A stretch of DNA of 64,000 bases, from NCBI GenBank assembly GCA_016180855.1, contig JACPAL010000003.1, positions 1-64,000 of the forward strand. The letters are read 5' to 3'. A model generated the notes under the pieces. The model was given only the letters and a program-made list of their open reading frames with translations. It was not told the origin of the DNA and ran no database searches. The position numbers and the translations under genes were made by a program. The stretch is from Deltaproteobacteria bacterium. Lineage in GTDB: Bacteria; UBA10199; JACPAL01. This document shows positions 23,127 through 34,634 of this stretch, in pieces; the first letter of the stretch is position 1; every line of letters starts with the position of its first letter.

Positions 23127-23360
23127 CAACCCTGCTGAAATCACTGTGAATAAATCAACTGTTCACTGTTGGTTTCTCTCTACTGCCTGTTATCCCCCAC
23201 TTTTACCGGCATCTGAGTCGGCCTTACCCCAAGAGATTTCCTTGTTTCTTTGTCCCTATTTCACAATCACTTGACTCATTTTTCCACAGATTCTATGGGG
23301 CACTAGGACGACTACTATTTATGTTAATTACATAATCTTACTAATAGAGAGGGAGGAAGT
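23127..23360. other. dnaA-dnaN intergenic region, possible oriC
   Basis: A 233-base gap. It holds two matches to the relaxed DnaA-box consensus TTWTNCACA: TTATTCACA on the minus strand (23145-23153) and TTTTCCACA on the plus strand (23280-23288). There are also several near matches (GTTATCCCCC at about 23190, TATTTCACA at about 23259). The right end (23310-23340) is AT-rich and could unwind. This fits an origin next to dnaA, but the box number is modest. GC skew over the genome would decide. Confidence 0.45.
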
Positions 23361-26932
<3,572 letters not shown>

Positions 26933-26954
26933 ACCACCCCAGTTATCCCCCCAA

Positions 26955-26983
26955 TTGACTTCTGCTTAGCGGTAAGCTAAATT
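26955..26983 (+). promoter_or_regulatory. Promoter with hairpin operator, likely leaderless
   Basis: TTGACT (26955-26960), a 17-base spacer and TAAATT (26978-26983). The spacer holds a perfect inverted repeat GCTTA-GCGG-TAAGC (26964-26977). The ATG at 26990 is only six bases after the -10 box, so the transcript would start at or near the start codon. No ribosome site is visible, which fits. Confidence 0.55.
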
Positions 26984-26989
26984 GACCGC

Positions 26990-27238
26990 ATGTCGATTCA
27001 TCATATAGCAAAGGTATTGGGGAGGCGAGGGGGACGGGAGAGAGCCCGACGCCTTTCGTCCAAGAGAACAAAAGAAATCGCTTCATTTGGAGGGCGGGTC
27101 CGGGCCGAATCCCTGAAGATCGCCAAGCGGATTGAGGAAAATTTTCGTTATGTTCAAGTGATACGGCAATTGACAGAATCGCCCCCAGCTCAATCCTTAA
27201 AAACAGCCCAGGGCAAGCTCCCCGAGATTCATGGCTGA
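26990..27238 (+). CDS. Small basic protein upstream of a nucleotidyltransferase
   Basis: An 82-residue, strongly basic protein with repeated G-R-R-G-G-R-E-R-A-R-R-L-S and A-S-F-G-G-R-V-R-A-E-S-L segments, then a helical R-I-E-E-N-F-R-Y-V-Q. Small proteins of this look often precede nucleotidyltransferase genes, possibly as antitoxin-like or DNA-binding partners. That is recollection, not proof. Its stop overlaps the start of the nucleotidyltransferase gene by eight bases. Confidence 0.6.
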   Translation: MSIHHIAKVLGRRGGRERARRLSSKRTKEIASFGGRVRAESLKIAKRIEENFRYVQVIRQLTESPPAQSLKTAQGKLPEIHG

Positions 27239-27758
27239 CCCATCTTCCTATATTGAACAGACAGGACAAATCATTTCCGAGCTGGAAAAGTTTGGTTTGG
27301 CCCCAGTCCTCATTGGTGGTATGGCCCTTGTTATCCTGGGCTCACGGCGTGTCACACGAGATTTCGATTTTCTGGTTTCCAAAGAGGCACGCGATCAAGA
27401 GGGGATCATCAAGGTCTTTTATAAAAATGGCTTCGAACTGGCCTCGAAGATTGATCAACAAGGAGAGATTGTTTCGACCATCGACAATGAGCGAGTTGCC
27501 TCTATCCGCCTGAAGCTGGATGTTCCTTCAAGCGCCCATTTTTTGAATCGACAAACAGGGTTACGCATTGACCTTCTTTTTGATTTTCCGTTTCCAGCCG
27601 ATGAAATCGCCTTGCGTGCCAGAAAGAAAAAAATACATTCATATTGCTTTCGCGTTGCCTCCCGAAAAGATCTTCTTCGCCTGAAAGAAGTAGCACGAAG
27701 GAAGAGAAATCTCGCGGCAGATGTTCAAGACGTGGAGTTCTTGAAGAAACTTCGATGA
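27231..27758 (+). CDS. Nucleotidyltransferase (AbiEii/MNT-like)
   Basis: A 175-residue protein of the polymerase-beta nucleotidyltransferase superfamily. The signature is L-I-G-G-M-A-L (about 28-34) then R-V-T-R-D-F-D-F (41-48), giving the metal-binding pair Asp44 and Asp46. A third acid in R-L-K-L-D-V or L-R-I-D-L-L-F-D fits the fold. A C-terminal helical part (R-K-D-L-L-R-L-K-E-V-A-R-R-K) is typical of the family. Such proteins serve as toxins of the AbiE kind or as antitoxins. It overlaps both the upstream small gene (8 bases) and the downstream kinase gene (ATGA), implying translational coupling of all three. Confidence 0.8.
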   Translation: MADPSSYIEQTGQIISELEKFGLAPVLIGGMALVILGSRRVTRDFDFLVSKEARDQEGIIKVFYKNGFELASKIDQQGEIVSTIDNERVASIRLKLDVPSSAHFLNRQTGLRIDLLFDFPFPADEIALRARKKKIHSYCFRVASRKDLLRLKEVARRKRNLAADVQDVEFLKKLR

Positions 27759-30700
27759 GGCGGATCACAAAATTGGGTGAGGGGCTTGGTGGCGTTGTTT
27801 CTCTTGTCGAGGCAAAGGGTCAACGCGTTGCCCTCAAACAACTAAATATTGATCAGGGAAAACTGACCCCGGAAGAAGTTTTAGAGAACTTCAAACGGGA
27901 GTTTACGACACTCAAAAGACTTAATCATCCACACATTGTCCGTATCATCGATTTCGGGAGGGACGATGAAGGCAGATATTTTTTTACGAGCGAGTACATT
28001 GAGGGGAAAAACATCTTTGAGGCAACAAGGGAGTGGTCACCTGAAGAGGTGAATTTACTCTTTATACAGGTCTTAAGGGCCCTCGGTTATTTACATCGGG
28101 AACGAATCTATCATTTCGACATTAAACCTCAAAATATACTCGTTACGGTATCGACTTCCGGCGAGAAAATAGCCAAATTGATCGATTTTGGACTTGTTGC
28201 GTTTCGTAAGGAGGGGATTCTTGCTGGAACACCCGCCTATATGGCCCCAGAAAACCTTCTTGGGGGAGGCTCTGATGGTCGCGCCGATCTCTATTCGTTG
28301 GGCATTACCTGGTACGAGTGCCTCGCCGGCCAGAATCCGTTTCGAACAGCCAATTTAATGGAGACTCTTGAAAGGCAGCGCCACTGGACACCACTACCTA
28401 TTTCGCAGCAATATTCGGATATTCCTTCCTACCTCGACCCCATTTTTGAAAAAATATTAAGAAAGAATCCGTCGGAGCGCTACCATACAGCCCATCAAGT
28501 GATTCGCGATCTGAACTGGCTGGGGCAGAAAAACTATCCGTTAGAGACAGAGGCAACGGCCCTTGCTTATATTCCGGGAGAAGGTCGGTTGATCGGTCGA
28601 GAAATAGAATGGAAAAATCTGCTGCATTTCTATGGTCAGATTTTCCAATCTCATACGATTCCTCAAGGAGGTCTCTTTATCACAGGAGAGATTGGAACAG
28701 GGAAGTCACGTCTTTTAAGCGAACTCAAGTATCACGCCCAACTTCAAGGTGTACAGGTCCTACCCCTAACGGAGGTCAAGAGAGAGGATATTCGGGGAGA
28801 TACCTTGCTTCTAGCAGACAACGCGGACAATGAAACAGTTAATTTAGCAAGAAAATGGCTGAGCCAATTTTATCCCTATTCAATTATGATCTGTCTCGCA
28901 GGCCCTATCGATTTACAGGTTGATTCTTTACATAAAATTTCATTGGACAACTTTGACAAGAAAGAAGTCGGAGAATTCGTTTCTTCCGTTCTGGGCATTG
29001 AGAATCCGCCCGATTTGATCGTGGCTCCCTTTAACTCAAGAAGTGGAGGAAATCCCCTCTATCTGACAGGCCTTTTACAGGCGCTGATCCACGCCCAACA
29101 AATATTCGACGAACATGGGCAATGGAATGCAGAACTGATTGAGGGACTTCCTCTTGCGGAGGAAAAATGGGATCTCCCTTTGAAACTAAAAAATTATCAT
29201 AAAGAGACGTTTTCTCGCTTATCCCTTCCTGCGAAGAAGCTTTTGATCGGCATAGCCGTTTCAAAAACTCCACTGACCAGAACTCTTGTTGACAAGCTAG
29301 GTTTTAAGATTAGCTCCCGGGATTGGGAATCTCTCTTGGCTGCACAGTTGGTTTTATGGAAACCAAAAGAAGAAACGCTGGAATTCAAAAATGTCAGTTT
29401 AAAAGACTGGGTTTCAGGGCATGTCGATTCCTCTTTGTTGGCCTCGGTTCATCAGGCCTTGGGTGAGTTGTTTTCTCAACTTCAAGATACCAAAGAGGTG
29501 GCATGGTATCATCTTGGCTTGGGCAAAGGAAGGTCTTCGGAACGTTTTCAACTTATTTTACAATATGCAGAATATGTGGTGTCTCGAGACGACTGGGTAG
29601 AGGCGCTCCATGTCTTTCGGACAGCTCGGCTTTTTTCTTCAGAAATTCAAGATCGAATCAAGGCCTCTCTTGGTGAGGTGCAGGCCCTGTTTTTTACCAA
29701 CAACCACAAACAGGCGCTTGATCTCCTAAAGGAGACCCACAAACTTCTCAAAGAAAATCCTTCGGCCCATTGGGAATGGGTCGAAGAATGCCTTCGTGAA
29801 ATGACGATGATTTATATCAAAATGAGGGAATTTGACTCTGCCAAAGAGGTTCTGGAGGGAGCGATGTCTCTTATGGAGAGTCAAATCCGAGAACAGGTGG
29901 ATCCAAGGATCCTCTTTTTGCGTAATCTGCAGGCCAGTATCAAAATGAGGGAAGGATTTATTGATGAAGCGGCGAGGGTTTTCGATGAGAATTATAAAAA
30001 GTGGAAATCCCTTTCAAATGATCAGCAACGGAAGGTTTTGAATAACGAACTGGGGCTTACTTGGCTGGCACAAAACAAGGTAGAAGAGGCGATTCAGGTT
30101 TTTGAAGAAGAGATAAGTTATTATAAAAAAATAGGTAATATCAGAAAGCAGGCGTATGCATTTTATGGGCTTGCACAATGCTACGTTACTCTCGAACAAT
30201 GGGAAGTGGCAAGAAAATATTACGAGACATGCCTCAATTTAAGCTTGAAAAGTAGTGCCAAGGAATATCTATTTTATGCCCACAACGGCCTGGGAAAGAT
30301 AGCTCATCTTCAGAATGATTGGGAGACCTCTAAAAATCATTATCAGCATGCCTTAGAGTTGGCACAACACCTGGGAGATGAGGAGAGTAGTCTCGCTATT
30401 GCCCTCAATCTGGCGATGATTTATCGGAACCAGGGGGATCGATCCAATGCCTCCCTTTTTCTTCGCCATCTCATCAGTATCTTGGAGCAACTGAGCAATC
30501 GTTCGTTAACCTTGACACAGTATTTATGCCAAGCTTACCTTGAATCGGGCAGACTGAATTTTGAAAAAGGTGATCGGGGTGGAGCGTGCATCGCCTACCG
30601 TGAGGCGATCCGGTTGATAGATCATTGCAGCAGGTTGGAGTCCCTTCGTGCAGACGCCTTGTTGGGTTACGAACAAGCCTCTGCCACTGTAGAAGAAAAG

Positions 30701-30802
30701 GTGGAATCGAAGGTTGTCTCAAGCAAAAACGATTTAAAAACATCAAAGATCACCGAAAAAGATGTGAAGACCTTAATGGAGACACAGCTCCTAAAGAAAT
30801 GA
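27755..30802 (+). CDS. Large Ser/Thr kinase - AAA/STAND-like ATPase - TPR protein
   Basis: A 1015-residue protein. N-terminal kinase (about 5-255): glycine loop L-G-E-G-L-G-G-V-V, Lys28, H-F-D-I-K-P-Q-N (Asp122; Phe replaces the usual Arg, a non-RD kinase), D-F-G (144-146), G-T-P-A-Y-M-A-P-E. Then a P-loop ATPase with G-E-I-G-T-G-K-S (311-318) and Walker B-like D-T-L-L-L-A-D-N. The C-terminal 450 residues are helical TPR-type repeats (A-Y-A-F-Y-G-L-A-Q-C, F-Y-A-H-N-G-L-G-K-I). This order resembles PknK/STAND signalling kinases. No membrane segment is seen. I chose the ATG at 27755, overlapping the nucleotidyltransferase stop; the frame is open a further 37 codons upstream. It is coupled to a lipoprotein gene downstream. 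Confidence 0.87.
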   Translation: MRRITKLGEGLGGVVSLVEAKGQRVALKQLNIDQGKLTPEEVLENFKREFTTLKRLNHPHIVRIIDFGRDDEGRYFFTSEYIEGKNIFEATREWSPEEVNLLFIQVLRALGYLHRERIYHFDIKPQNILVTVSTSGEKIAKLIDFGLVAFRKEGILAGTPAYMAPENLLGGGSDGRADLYSLGITWYECLAGQNPFRTANLMETLERQRHWTPLPISQQYSDIPSYLDPIFEKILRKNPSERYHTAHQVIRDLNWLGQKNYPLETEATALAYIPGEGRLIGREIEWKNLLHFYGQIFQSHTIPQGGLFITGEIGTGKSRLLSELKYHAQLQGVQVLPLTEVKREDIRGDTLLLADNADNETVNLARKWLSQFYPYSIMICLAGPIDLQVDSLHKISLDNFDKKEVGEFVSSVLGIENPPDLIVAPFNSRSGGNPLYLTGLLQALIHAQQIFDEHGQWNAELIEGLPLAEEKWDLPLKLKNYHKETFSRLSLPAKKLLIGIAVSKTPLTRTLVDKLGFKISSRDWESLLAAQLVLWKPKEETLEFKNVSLKDWVSGHVDSSLLASVHQALGELFSQLQDTKEVAWYHLGLGKGRSSERFQLILQYAEYVVSRDDWVEALHVFRTARLFSSEIQDRIKASLGEVQALFFTNNHKQALDLLKETHKLLKENPSAHWEWVEECLREMTMIYIKMREFDSAKEVLEGAMSLMESQIREQVDPRILFLRNLQASIKMREGFIDEAARVFDENYKKWKSLSNDQQRKVLNNELGLTWLAQNKVEEAIQVFEEEISYYKKIGNIRKQAYAFYGLAQCYVTLEQWEVARKYYETCLNLSLKSSAKEYLFYAHNGLGKIAHLQNDWETSKNHYQHALELAQHLGDEESSLAIALNLAMIYRNQGDRSNASLFLRHLISILEQLSNRSLTLTQYLCQAYLESGRLNFEKGDRGGACIAYREAIRLIDHCSRLESLRADALLGYEQASATVEEKVESKVVSSKNDLKTSKITEKDVKTLMETQLLKK

Positions 30803-31197
30803 AGACGAGGCATCTGCTTTACGTTTTATTATTTGGGCCCTTGCTGACGGGTTGTCTTGGTGGGGAAGCAGCCCCTGTGGATCTGCCAAATCCTTTTACG
30901 CCGGGAGCCCCTCCCGTTGGAAATTGTACAGAGACGGTTACGGAAAAATCTGGGGTAAGATCCTTGATTCAAGGATACGATACAAATCCTTTGCCTGATA
31001 AGGCGGTTGATGCCTTGAAAGCGGCGTGTAATGTTTCAACAAGTGACTTAGGGTCCTTTATGGAAGGGTTTCTTTGTCAGATCGAGGCCGATATCTCCTT
31101 GGCGTCCGATGCAGAGGTGCAGGGTGATGTTGATAATCTGGAGCACGTTGACCTCTCCGACCTTACCGGCTCTTGTACAGAGATCAATCTGCTTTGA
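30799..31197 (+). CDS. Small Cys-containing lipoprotein
   Basis: A 132-residue protein with a lipoprotein signal (M-K-T-R-H, hydrophobic stretch, lipobox L-L-T-G-C at about residue 19). The mature part starts with a Pro-rich linker and has four further Cys residues spread along it, which suggests disulfides. No family recognised. The ATG overlaps the kinase stop (ATGA), so it belongs to the kinase operon. A terminator-like hairpin follows directly. Confidence 0.75.
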   Translation: MKTRHLLYVLLFGPLLTGCLGGEAAPVDLPNPFTPGAPPVGNCTETVTEKSGVRSLIQGYDTNPLPDKAVDALKAACNVSTSDLGSFMEGFLCQIEADISLASDAEVQGDVDNLEHVDLSDLTGSCTEINLL

Positions 31198-31199
31198 AC

Positions 31200-31229
31200 G
31201 TACCTTGGGTAGGGTACACTTCTTTTTTC
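31200..31229 (+). terminator. Intrinsic terminator after the kinase/lipoprotein operon
   Basis: A stem GTACCT / GGGTAC (31200-31205 with 31212-31217, one G-T pair) and a six-base loop, followed by CACTTCTTTTTTC. It directly follows the lipoprotein stop. Confidence 0.55.
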
Positions 31230-31257
31230 ATAACAGGATCATTCAGGCCTTTTTCAT

Positions 31258-31286
31258 TTAACTTCCTTTAGTTTTGGAGCTATAAT
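31258..31286 (+). promoter_or_regulatory. Promoter for the exported-protein genes
   Basis: TTAACT (31258-31263), a 17-base spacer and a perfect TATAAT (31281-31286). The start would be near 31293, just before an AAGGAGG ribosome site (31296-31302) and the ATG at 31307. This separates the next three genes from the kinase operon. Confidence 0.6.
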
Positions 31287-31306
31287 GACCCCCTTAAGGA
31301 GGTTTT

Positions 31307-31735
31307 ATGCGAAAGATTCTCGTTTTTGTAGTGAGTATCATTGGTATTGGATTAACTACCTCATTTCCCACAGAGAGTTTGGGGGATCGAGGCTCTGGGT
31401 ATAACCCGTTTGGTGGTCTCTCACAAACTGTTCGACGTGCTATTGACCAATGTGAAGACGATTTCAAGGCCCAGCAGGAGATCTGGTTTATTCTGGAGCA
31501 GGCCCAATTGGGCGCCTGTTCCCTTGAAGGGCGCCAAAGGAAGGCTTATCTCTACGTCGATGAGGAAGCATCGATGTCCGAACTCGCCTCGGGTGCCATG
31601 TCTTATGTCGATGATGTTATCCGAGAAATTCTTTGTCGGTGTCGTGGCTTGTGGGAGCCTACGCTAGATGCAACGGTCCATGTTCCCCGAAACTTTCGTT
31701 ATCAGAGCTGTCCCAGACCTAGCCTGCCGGGATAA
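31307..31735 (+). CDS. Exported Cys-containing protein, unknown
   Basis: A 142-residue protein with a signal peptide (M-R-K-I-L-V-F-V-V-S-I-I, cleavage near residues 25-27). The mature part has about five Cys (D-Q-C-E-D-D, G-A-C-S-L, L-C-R-C-R-G, Q-S-C-P-R), suggesting a disulfide-stabilised periplasmic or surface domain. No family recognised. Strong AAGGAGG and promoter upstream. It is the first of three genes for exported proteins. Confidence 0.75.
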   Translation: MRKILVFVVSIIGIGLTTSFPTESLGDRGSGYNPFGGLSQTVRRAIDQCEDDFKAQQEIWFILEQAQLGACSLEGRQRKAYLYVDEEASMSELASGAMSYVDDVIREILCRCRGLWEPTLDATVHVPRNFRYQSCPRPSLPG

Positions 31736-31780
31736 TCGACGAAAGATCAGGTGTGGGACAACGTGTCTACAGGAGACATT

Positions 31781-32179
31781 ATGAGCAACCAATCCAGAAA
31801 TCATCGCAAGACAAAAAGGGCAATCTTTCTGATCGGGCTTTTTTTGTTAGCCCTCTCAACGCCTCATCTCGTTGAGGCCAAGAGCAAGTGGAAAAAAGGA
31901 CTTCTCATTGGCACCTTGACGGGGGCCGTGGTGGGAACGGGTGGAGGGCTTTTATTTGCCAATATCGTCTGCGAACAGCCTTCTCCCTGTGAATACGCAG
32001 GATGGGCATTGGGAGGGCTTGCCGGTGGAGCCGCCGTCGGTGCTGGTCTCGGTCTCTTTATTGGATTATTGATTGAAGAGGACCCAAAAACAGCCCATCT
32101 GGATGAAATCCCAACCCTTGAGCTGAGGCCCGGCATGACACTCGCCCAGCGCTGGCAATACCAGGGGAGAACTCCCTAA
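31781..32179 (+). CDS. Exported glycine-zipper membrane protein, unknown
   Basis: A 132-residue protein. After a basic N-terminus comes a signal-like hydrophobic segment (residues about 14-30, ending V-E-A). Two Gly/Ala-rich hydrophobic segments follow (L-I-G-T-L-T-G-A-V-V-G-T-G-G-G and L-G-G-L-A-G-G-A-A-V-G-A-G-L-G), spaced by a short loop with two Cys. This glycine-zipper pattern is found in outer-membrane and pore-forming proteins. The function is unknown. I chose the ATG at 31781 with AGGAGA upstream. It precedes the putative metallopeptidase gene by three bases. Confidence 0.7.
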   Translation: MSNQSRNHRKTKRAIFLIGLFLLALSTPHLVEAKSKWKKGLLIGTLTGAVVGTGGGLLFANIVCEQPSPCEYAGWALGGLAGGAAVGAGLGLFIGLLIEEDPKTAHLDEIPTLELRPGMTLAQRWQYQGRTP

Positions 32180-32182
32180 ACT

Positions 32183-34576
32183 ATGAGGATGATCAAGATA
32201 GCCTTACTCCTGATCTCGTTTGTTGGGCTTCTTGGTTTTTCAAGTCACGCCGGTCCGATCAAGCTCCCCGATAAACAGAAGGTAGAATCGTTGAAGAAGT
32301 CGGAGAAGAAGTGGGTTAAACCGAAAAAAAATGAATTTCATTTCGTCAATTTTTTTTCCGAAGTTCCCCTTTGGGAAAAGGAATGGGCAAAGATCAGGGA
32401 AGATGTTTTGAACCGTTTTTACACCGATTGCATGGTCAAATTCGCCGATGACCCCGCCTGCAAATCAGACCCGATCAAACAGGATGTTGTCCTGAAATAC
32501 GGGCGCGCCATCAACAGGGGGAATTATGAAGAGGCCATGAGGCAATATGCGGCTTGGGTGAGTTACGAGCCCCTCATCAGTTTAAATACGGCCCGTGTTT
32601 ATGATTTAGCCCTCTCCGCCTTGGCCAAGGCGGTCATCACCAAGGGGAACGTCGACGAATCCAAGGAGGGGCTCAAGGCTGTCTTAAATCTGGGGATCGC
32701 CACGTGTGATGTCTTGCTTCCAACTCAAAAAGGCTGCCTTTTTCAACGAATGGTCAAGAACAATTGGTCTTTCTTTGTGGCCGCCGTGCGCGATTATCCC
32801 AATAAAGATATCGGTCTGGCCTGCGTCGATTTTGAACAAAACGAGGTGCGCCGCTACAAAAGCGGTTGTCGCGAGAAGCCGGGAGAAAAGGGAAAGAAGG
32901 TTTGTGTCTCGGCCATGGCCGGATATTTAAATACCTACAAAAACCCAGAACTTCAGGGCCCCGTCTGGGGTTGTTCTTCCTGTGAAATGGTCGAAAACGA
33001 TTTCTTCTGCGGAAAGGGTCTCCCCCCTTGTCTTGAAGCGGCGGCAGGTCCCGAGGGAACGGCCGGAATGATGCGACAGGGATCTTCCATAAGTGGGGAG
33101 AACAAAACCACTCCCTTTCAAGGCTTGACGGGTCAGGGACCCAATATCTCGCAGGGTATTGAAGGTATTGTCGGCAATGCCGAAAATCCGATGACCCAGT
33201 GCAATCCCTCAAAGAGTCTTGGATCCGGCATGAAAGGGGGTGGGGGATTTTCCATCCCCGCCGCCTGCTTCGCCCTCAAAAGAGGAGATGTGAGGTCGGA
33301 TAAAGTGCTTCAATGTGGGTATGCCTTTGCCTCTACCAAGAAATGGATCAGACTCCCCAAAACAGGCAGTCCGTGGAAAGTAACCCGGGATCCGGGATGC
33401 CAGTATTCCCAATCGGCTCGAATATCCACCGCTGATGCGATAAAGGCTAAATGCGCTCAACTAACGAGATTATGCAGTATAACCGAAGAATTGACGGACC
33501 AGGAAAGAACGCAACTCAGCACGATTACCCACAATGCCGTTGATCTTATCAGGGATAATTTAGATCTCTTCAATAAAGCCTGTTCCGCAGCACAGACCAA
33601 CGCTTGTGCGGGAACCGACTGGGGATTATTGGCTGAGGCCATTGGAGAAACGCTGATCTCCGACCCCCTTGCTGTTCAGATGAGTACAATTGAGACGGGA
33701 AAATTTGCTTTTGCTCCGGCTGTGGACCCTCAAGGTATGGGCGAATTGACGAATGCTGCGATTGTAGTTACACCGTATATGTTTCAATCAAGGGATCAGT
33801 TGAAGGCACAGGGTATTGGTAACTCTCCTAGCGGATCTTTGGCGCATGAAATTGGGCACATCATGTTAGCACAGATGGGTGTGCCAACAACCCTTATGGA
33901 GGGAAGCAAGTCGATTCACCACATATCATTGGATGAACTGTCGTGCAGGGCCCCGGATGACGAATCAGCGGGATGCCAGAATGCCGAGTCTTCCAAAGCA
34001 AAGGACACCAAAAAGGAAGACCCATGTCAAGACACGAGCGAGTACGGCCCGGATACACGAGAGTGTTGTGAAAAAAAGGGGGACTGCCAACCGGATGACA
34101 AAAAGGATGGGACAAAAAAAGATTGTGACCCGGACAGCACCGACTGCGGTTGTTCTGCTTTAAACACGGCCCAACAGCAGCTTCTTGATTGCACCAGCGA
34201 AGAAGAAGTGCATCCACGCGACCCCATCGGTCCGGTTTTCCGACCTCATGAGGAAGGAGGTGGTGATCCGCTTCTTCCCGATTACTCTTCTTGTGCGAGG
34301 GAACTTGTGGGTGAGGAGAGATCAGTACCCAATCTCTACAGATTTTCATTCGGACCCGGTGTGATCGATTGCATTGATGATCCAACAGACCCCTGCAAAT
34401 GTTACGGTTGCGGAGCTGGCGGCTCCACTCTTACCCCGGCCACTCTTTGTGGAAATGTCACCTGTCTGGAGGGAAGCTCCTGCAATCCTGCCACCGGCCG
34501 CTGCGAATCGGGTGACGGAGGGGGGGGAGGCCCAAGAACTCCCGGCGAAGGTCCAATGAGGCGACCCCTCAATTAG
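32183..34576 (+). CDS. Large exported Cys-rich protein with HExxH motif (putative metallopeptidase)
   Basis: A 797-residue protein with a signal peptide (cleavage near S-S-H-A, residue 24). The N-terminal third is helical with paired Cys; the middle is Gly- and Cys-rich (C-S-S-C, C-F-A-L-K-R-G). At 555-559 lies H-E-I-G-H within S-L-A-H-E-I-G-H-I-M-L, the zinc-binding HExxH of metallopeptidases. A possible third ligand is the D-E-L-S-C segment about 25 residues on. The C-terminal 200 residues are a Cys-, Asp- and Lys-rich low-complexity stretch and a Pro/Gly end. The whole protein matches no family I know. The motif argues for a secreted zinc protease, but a full active site is not proven. It is cotranscribed with two other exported proteins. 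Confidence 0.7.
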   Translation: MRMIKIALLLISFVGLLGFSSHAGPIKLPDKQKVESLKKSEKKWVKPKKNEFHFVNFFSEVPLWEKEWAKIREDVLNRFYTDCMVKFADDPACKSDPIKQDVVLKYGRAINRGNYEEAMRQYAAWVSYEPLISLNTARVYDLALSALAKAVITKGNVDESKEGLKAVLNLGIATCDVLLPTQKGCLFQRMVKNNWSFFVAAVRDYPNKDIGLACVDFEQNEVRRYKSGCREKPGEKGKKVCVSAMAGYLNTYKNPELQGPVWGCSSCEMVENDFFCGKGLPPCLEAAAGPEGTAGMMRQGSSISGENKTTPFQGLTGQGPNISQGIEGIVGNAENPMTQCNPSKSLGSGMKGGGGFSIPAACFALKRGDVRSDKVLQCGYAFASTKKWIRLPKTGSPWKVTRDPGCQYSQSARISTADAIKAKCAQLTRLCSITEELTDQERTQLSTITHNAVDLIRDNLDLFNKACSAAQTNACAGTDWGLLAEAIGETLISDPLAVQMSTIETGKFAFAPAVDPQGMGELTNAAIVVTPYMFQSRDQLKAQGIGNSPSGSLAHEIGHIMLAQMGVPTTLMEGSKSIHHISLDELSCRAPDDESAGCQNAESSKAKDTKKEDPCQDTSEYGPDTRECCEKKGDCQPDDKKDGTKKDCDPDSTDCGCSALNTAQQQLLDCTSEEEVHPRDPIGPVFRPHEEGGGDPLLPDYSSCARELVGEERSVPNLYRFSFGPGVIDCIDDPTDPCKCYGCGAGGSTLTPATLCGNVTCLEGSSCNPATGRCESGDGGGGGPRTPGEGPMRRPLN

Positions 34577-34605
34577 GTGACAGTCATATTATTGTATTGT
34601 ATAAT
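34577..34605 (+). promoter_or_regulatory. Promoter for the beta-helix protein gene
   Basis: GTGACA (34577-34582), a 17-base spacer and a perfect TATAAT (34600-34605). An AGAGGA ribosome site follows at about 34617, before the ATG at 34635. Confidence 0.65.
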
Positions 34606-34634
34606 TCCTAGGGAAAAGAGGATTCGAGATCGGG

